Shown here: piece by piece, positions 6,614 through 9,507 of the stretch
Position numbering within the stretch: position 1 is the stretch's first letter
Layout: each line of letters opens with the position of its first letter
NCBI GenBank assembly: GCA_916710115.1
Contig: CAKAOY010000034.1
Location: forward strand, 1 to 9,507
DNA length: 9,507 nucleotides
DNA from: an uncultured Bergeyella sp.
GTDB taxonomy: Bacteria > Bacteroidota > Bacteroidia > Flavobacteriales > Weeksellaceae
Direction of reading: 5' to 3'
Made by a program: the position numbers and the translations under genes
The notes under the pieces: model-generated
The model's input: only the letters and a program-made list of their open reading frames with translations
What the model was told of the DNA's origin: nothing
Databases searched by the model: none

Positions 6614-8038
6614 TTACAAATTAACAGCAGGCTCTACCAATTGCTCCATTTTAGATTTCACTTGTTGAACAGAACCCTCATAATTATTTATCAATAATGA
6701 AAATGCCAAAACCCTACCCAAACGCGTTTTTATATATCCCGCAAGGCATTTTACTCTATTTAGAGTGCCTGTTTTAGCAAAAATTCTACCATATCCATCT
6801 CCCTTAAAAGAATTTTTCAATGTACCTGATTGTCCACCAATAGGTAATGACCGAAAATATTCATTATAATGTGATTTTGACATTAATTTTGTCAAAAATT
6901 TAACTTGAGAAATTGGAGTAACTAAATTAGAACGAGATAATCCACTACCATCAGAATAGATAAATCCATTCATATCAAATCCTTCCTTTTTAAGATAATC
7001 TATAACTACCTCTTTACCAGTCTCCAACGTTTGATTTCCCTCTTTATGAAAAGCAGAAACCCTCAATAATGCCTCTGCCAAAGCATTATCACTTCTTTGG
7101 TTTGTATCAAAAATAATTTCCGAAACAGTTGGAGACTTATAATTCGTAATAAAAAATCTATTTTCAGGATTATTATCCAACATCCTTGCAACTACTTTTC
7201 CAGATACATAAACACCTGATTTTATGAGAGTTGATTTCAAATTATTTCCCAAATACATCGGAGCATCAGGTAATTTGACCTTTAAAGGTCTTTCGGTATA
7301 ATCATTAGTAAATGCCATTTTTTTTGTATACGGCGAAATATAAAAATACCTTTTCTCATCATTAAAAGGTGATTTTCTCGTGGTTACCAATTGTTCTTTT
7401 TGCAAGGAAATATCTATCGTTGCACCTACTGGCAAATAATAATTATTATGTTCTAGCCAAACAATATTTGGAGGCAGTGCATCTTTTATATTATCCTTAA
7501 ATACAGCAATTTGTATTACAATATCACCAATTATTCTTTTTATTCCTTTCTGAATAATCTCTTGTTTGAAATTATTAATCAATAAAGAATAGGGCAATGA
7601 ACCTGCCTTTCCAGAGCCTAATGAAGGGTCTCCACTGCTTATAATGTACAAATTACCATTCAACACACCATTTTCATCAATTTTTCCAGAATATTCTAGT
7701 TGAGTTGTCCATCTATATTTAACCCCTAAAATTCCTATTGCCGTTTCAGTCGTGAGTAATTTAGTAGTGGATGCAGGGATAAAGGATTTACTCTCATTAT
7801 AGGAAACAACCGTTTTTTTTGTCCTTGTATCGTATATCACAAAACCCCAGTTTGCCTTTTTAAGCACGGGGTCTTGTTGCATTTTTTCTATATTTTCTTC
7901 AATTTGCTCCTTTGGTGTAAGTGGCTTTTTTTCAAGTATTTCCGTTATTCTTTCTTTCTTTTCCGATTTCTCTTCTATATTTTGAGAAAAACCAAAAAAA
8001 ATAGTATATAGAGCAATGATTAAATATAATTTTCTCAC
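6614..8038 (-). CDS. dacB: D-alanyl-D-alanine carboxypeptidase/endopeptidase, PBP4 type (peptidase S13)
   Basis: Low-molecular-mass class C penicillin-binding protein acting in the periplasm, trimming the terminal D-Ala of stem peptides or cutting 4-3 cross-links. The 474 residues begin with a signal peptide (MRKLYLIIALYTIFFGFS, cleavage near 18-19). All three penicillin-binding motifs are present: SxxK as S90-T-T-K93 in PASTTKLLT, SxN as S316-D-N318 in RSDNALAE, and KTG at 422-424 in FAKTGTLN. About 220 residues between the first two motifs correspond to the inserted domains II and III of the PBP4/DacB family. SSGDPSLG at 134-141 and SDGSGLSRSN at 362-371 are also family signatures. The segment at about 20-45 after the signal peptide is unusually charged and probably a flexible linker. 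It is the first gene of a probable operon with merR and the HhH gene and lies 137 nt after priA. A T8 run is present at 7813-7820. Confidence 0.95.
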   Translation of the reverse strand: MRKLYLIIALYTIFFGFSQNIEEKSEKKERITEILEKKPLTPKEQIEENIEKMQQDPVLKKANWGFVIYDTRTKKTVVSYNESKSFIPASTTKLLTTETAIGILGVKYRWTTQLEYSGKIDENGVLNGNLYIISSGDPSLGSGKAGSLPYSLLINNFKQEIIQKGIKRIIGDIVIQIAVFKDNIKDALPPNIVWLEHNNYYLPVGATIDISLQKEQLVTTRKSPFNDEKRYFYISPYTKKMAFTNDYTERPLKVKLPDAPMYLGNNLKSTLIKSGVYVSGKVVARMLDNNPENRFFITNYKSPTVSEIIFDTNQRSDNALAEALLRVSAFHKEGNQTLETGKEVVIDYLKKEGFDMNGFIYSDGSGLSRSNLVTPISQVKFLTKLMSKSHYNEYFRSLPIGGQSGTLKNSFKGDGYGRIFAKTGTLNRVKCLAGYIKTRLGRVLAFSLLINNYEGSVQQVKSKMEQLVEPAVNL

Positions 8039-8069
8039 TAATATTTCAATTTAATTCAACATTTATCAA

Positions 8070-8105
8070 CAAAAATAATCTTCAAAATATCTTATTCTCT
8101 CCAAA
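8070..8105 (-). promoter_or_regulatory. Weak candidate promoter for the dacB-merR-HhH operon
   Basis: On the - strand, TATTTTTG (8077-8070) matches the -7 consensus TAnnTTTG and lies 31 nt before the dacB ATG. A TTTG at 8105-8102 could be the -33 element, but the spacer is 24 nt, longer than the usual 19-21. The surrounding gap 8039-8175 is almost pure A/T and holds no gene and no convincing terminator for priA. Confidence 0.35.
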
Positions 8106-8175
8106 AGTAATAAAAAATAATCAATTCTATTTATATTTTTATATTATTTTAACTTAATTAGAGTAAAATGAAAAA

Positions 8176-9507
8176 TTATACATCTACAAGAAGTCTAATT
8201 TTAATTGCCTTATAAGCTGTAATTTCATTAAACTCTTCTAAACTTATCGCTACCAAATCTTTAAAATACTGATATTTTTTACCTCGTGGAAATTTCAATA
8301 ATATTTGATAGTGATAATAGTTATTAATCCTTGATACATAAGGCTTTTCGGGACCGAAAATACACTGAGATGGAATATATTTTTTCAGCACATTACTTAA
8401 AAAAGTAGCTGCCCTTTTTAACCTATCCTCCTTACCGTATTTCAATTCTACCAAGAGTAACTTTGTAAATGGTGGATAATTATAAGCCTTCCTTTCCGAC
8501 AAAAAATATTGATATATTTGGCTAACATCTTCTTTGCTAATCAACTGAAAGACATTATTGTCTGGATTATATGTCTGTATCAAAACTCTCCCATCACCTG
8601 ATTTTCGTCCTGCCCTACCTGCAACTTGAGTAATAAGCTGATAAGCCTTTTCCTCCACTCTAAAATCTTGATTATAGAGTAATTGGTCTGCACGAGGGAT
8701 TCCGACAAACTCAATATTATCAAAATCCAAACCTTTGGCAATCAATTGGGTACCTACAATAATATCAGTATCACCATTTTCTATTTTTTCGTATAATTTT
8801 TCATAAGCAAATTTCGTTTTCATAGAGTCGGCATCCATTCTATCCACTTCCGCAGTAGGAAATATTGTCTTCGTCTCCTCATAGATTTGTTCCACTCCTA
8901 TTCCTTTCATATTAAACTCATTAGAAGAGCATTTAGGACATTTCACAGGTGGAGCAATTTTGTTTCCGCAATAATGGCATTTCAACTGATGAGATGCCTT
9001 ATGATAAGTCAGTATAACATCACAATTTGAGCAATAGGACACATAGCCACACTTTACACACTCCATCACATTAGAATACCCTCTCCTATTGTGCAACAAC
9101 ATCACTTGTTTTTTTCGCTCTAAGACTGTATTAATTTCATCATACAAACGATTTGAAAAATTCAAACTTTTCAAATCCTTATTCTCTACAGATTGCTTAT
9201 AATCTACTATTTCTATCTTCGGAACTGATATTCCTCCAAAGCGTTCTCCAACAAAAACATACTCTAATTTACCAATTTGGGCAAGGTAATACGACTCCAC
9301 AGAAGGTGTTGCCGAACTCAAAATAACCTTCGCTTTGTATAAACTTGAAAGGTATAGACTTGCATCTTTCCCACTAAAAAAAGGGGTTGTTTCCCTTGAT
9401 TTATATGCCGTATCGTGTTCCTCATCAACCACAATAAGCCCCAAATTAGAGAAAGGTAAAAATATAGAAATAGTTGTTCCTATCACAACTCTTAATTCAT
9501 TATTTCG
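8176..9507 (-). CDS. priA: Primosomal protein N' (PriA helicase), C-terminal half; 5' end outside window
   Basis: PriA recognises stalled forks and D-loops and restarts replication; it is a superfamily 2 3'-5' helicase. The frame stays open to the window edge, giving 443 C-terminal residues of an expected 800 or so. A GTG at 9486 is internal (ELRVVIGT is conserved sequence), not a start. Numbered from the first visible residue: Walker B VDEEHD at 27-32, motif III SSATPS at 64-69, a zinc-binding region with eight cysteines in CxxC pairs (150/153, 159/162, 177/180, 190/193), motif V GTQLIAKGLDF at 252-262 and motif VI QVAGRAGR at 294-301. The C-terminal domain after about 340 is intact and ends LLVDV. 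The Walker A region and N-terminal DNA-binding domain lie beyond the window. It is upstream of dacB on the same strand. Confidence 0.97.
   Translation of the reverse strand, partial: RNNELRVVIGTTISIFLPFSNLGLIVVDEEHDTAYKSRETTPFFSGKDASLYLSSLYKAKVILSSATPSVESYYLAQIGKLEYVFVGERFGGISVPKIEIVDYKQSVENKDLKSLNFSNRLYDEINTVLERKKQVMLLHNRRGYSNVMECVKCGYVSYCSNCDVILTYHKASHQLKCHYCGNKIAPPVKCPKCSSNEFNMKGIGVEQIYEETKTIFPTAEVDRMDADSMKTKFAYEKLYEKIENGDTDIIVGTQLIAKGLDFDNIEFVGIPRADQLLYNQDFRVEEKAYQLITQVAGRAGRKSGDGRVLIQTYNPDNNVFQLISKEDVSQIYQYFLSERKAYNYPPFTKLLLVELKYGKEDRLKRAATFLSNVLKKYIPSQCIFGPEKPYVSRINNYYHYQILLKFPRGKKYQYFKDLVAISLEEFNEITAYKAIKIRLLVDV

Noticed and set aside
6126..6624. Two short + strand open frames over the HhH and merR genes
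   Set aside because: They are antisense to genes with clear domains; no promoter or family similarity supports them.
7813..7820. T8 run in dacB (and T8 at 4015-4022) as phase-variation switches
   Set aside because: Runs of eight are expected often in such an AT-rich genome; they encode ordinary Lys or Phe codons and both genes are intact.
8039..8175. AT-rich gap between priA and dacB as a terminator or small RNA
   Set aside because: Only A/T-only pairings with long loops can be drawn; no G/C-containing stem with a U-tract is visible.
9484..9486. GTG as a start of priA
   Set aside because: The frame continues to the window end with conserved PriA sequence (ELRVVIGT), and Walker A and the N-terminal domain must lie beyond the window.
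1..9507. Mobile element, prophage, CRISPR, toxin-antitoxin or defence system
   Set aside because: No transposase, integrase, spaced direct repeats, tRNA-linked attachment site or known defence domain is present; composition is even across the window.

Overview
This 9.5 kb window is an ordinary-looking chromosomal segment of a member of the Bacteroidetes, most likely class Flavobacteriia. The evidence is strong AT-richness (roughly 30% G+C by eye), A-rich leaders without Shine-Dalgarno motifs, promoter elements of the TAnnTTTG type, and protein families typical of that group: a DUF4834-like membrane protein, a Bacteroidetes-style HisRS, and a repeated helix-hairpin-helix (HhH) membrane protein. 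A genus cannot be named safely.

Layout. The left part (1-4172) is read on the + strand: hisS (5' end cut by the window edge), recR, then, after a small hairpin and a candidate promoter, rlmB (probable TTG start), a lipoprotein of unknown function and a small DUF4834-like membrane protein. The right part (4212-9507) is read on the - strand. In transcription order it holds priA (N-terminal half outside the window), dacB (PBP4), a short MerR-type regulator, a membrane-anchored multi-HhH protein, and an Lrp/AsnC regulator with its own well-formed promoter. The two blocks converge on a hairpin terminator at 4171-4200. Its U-tract is better on the - strand, so it mainly serves lrp, with possible back-up use for the + strand operon.

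How the genes work together. The window is mainly information processing (tRNA charging, 23S rRNA methylation, recombinational repair, replication restart) and envelope maintenance (PBP4, lipoprotein, small membrane protein). The tightest unit is dacB-merR-HhH: the gaps are 25 nt and 1 nt, so these three are probably co-transcribed and the last two translationally coupled. No mobile element, CRISPR array, tRNA/rRNA gene, phage gene or recognisable defence system is visible. I see no clear undescribed system. The least explained parts are the HhH-repeat protein paired with MerR, and the lipoprotein/DUF4834 pair behind rlmB.
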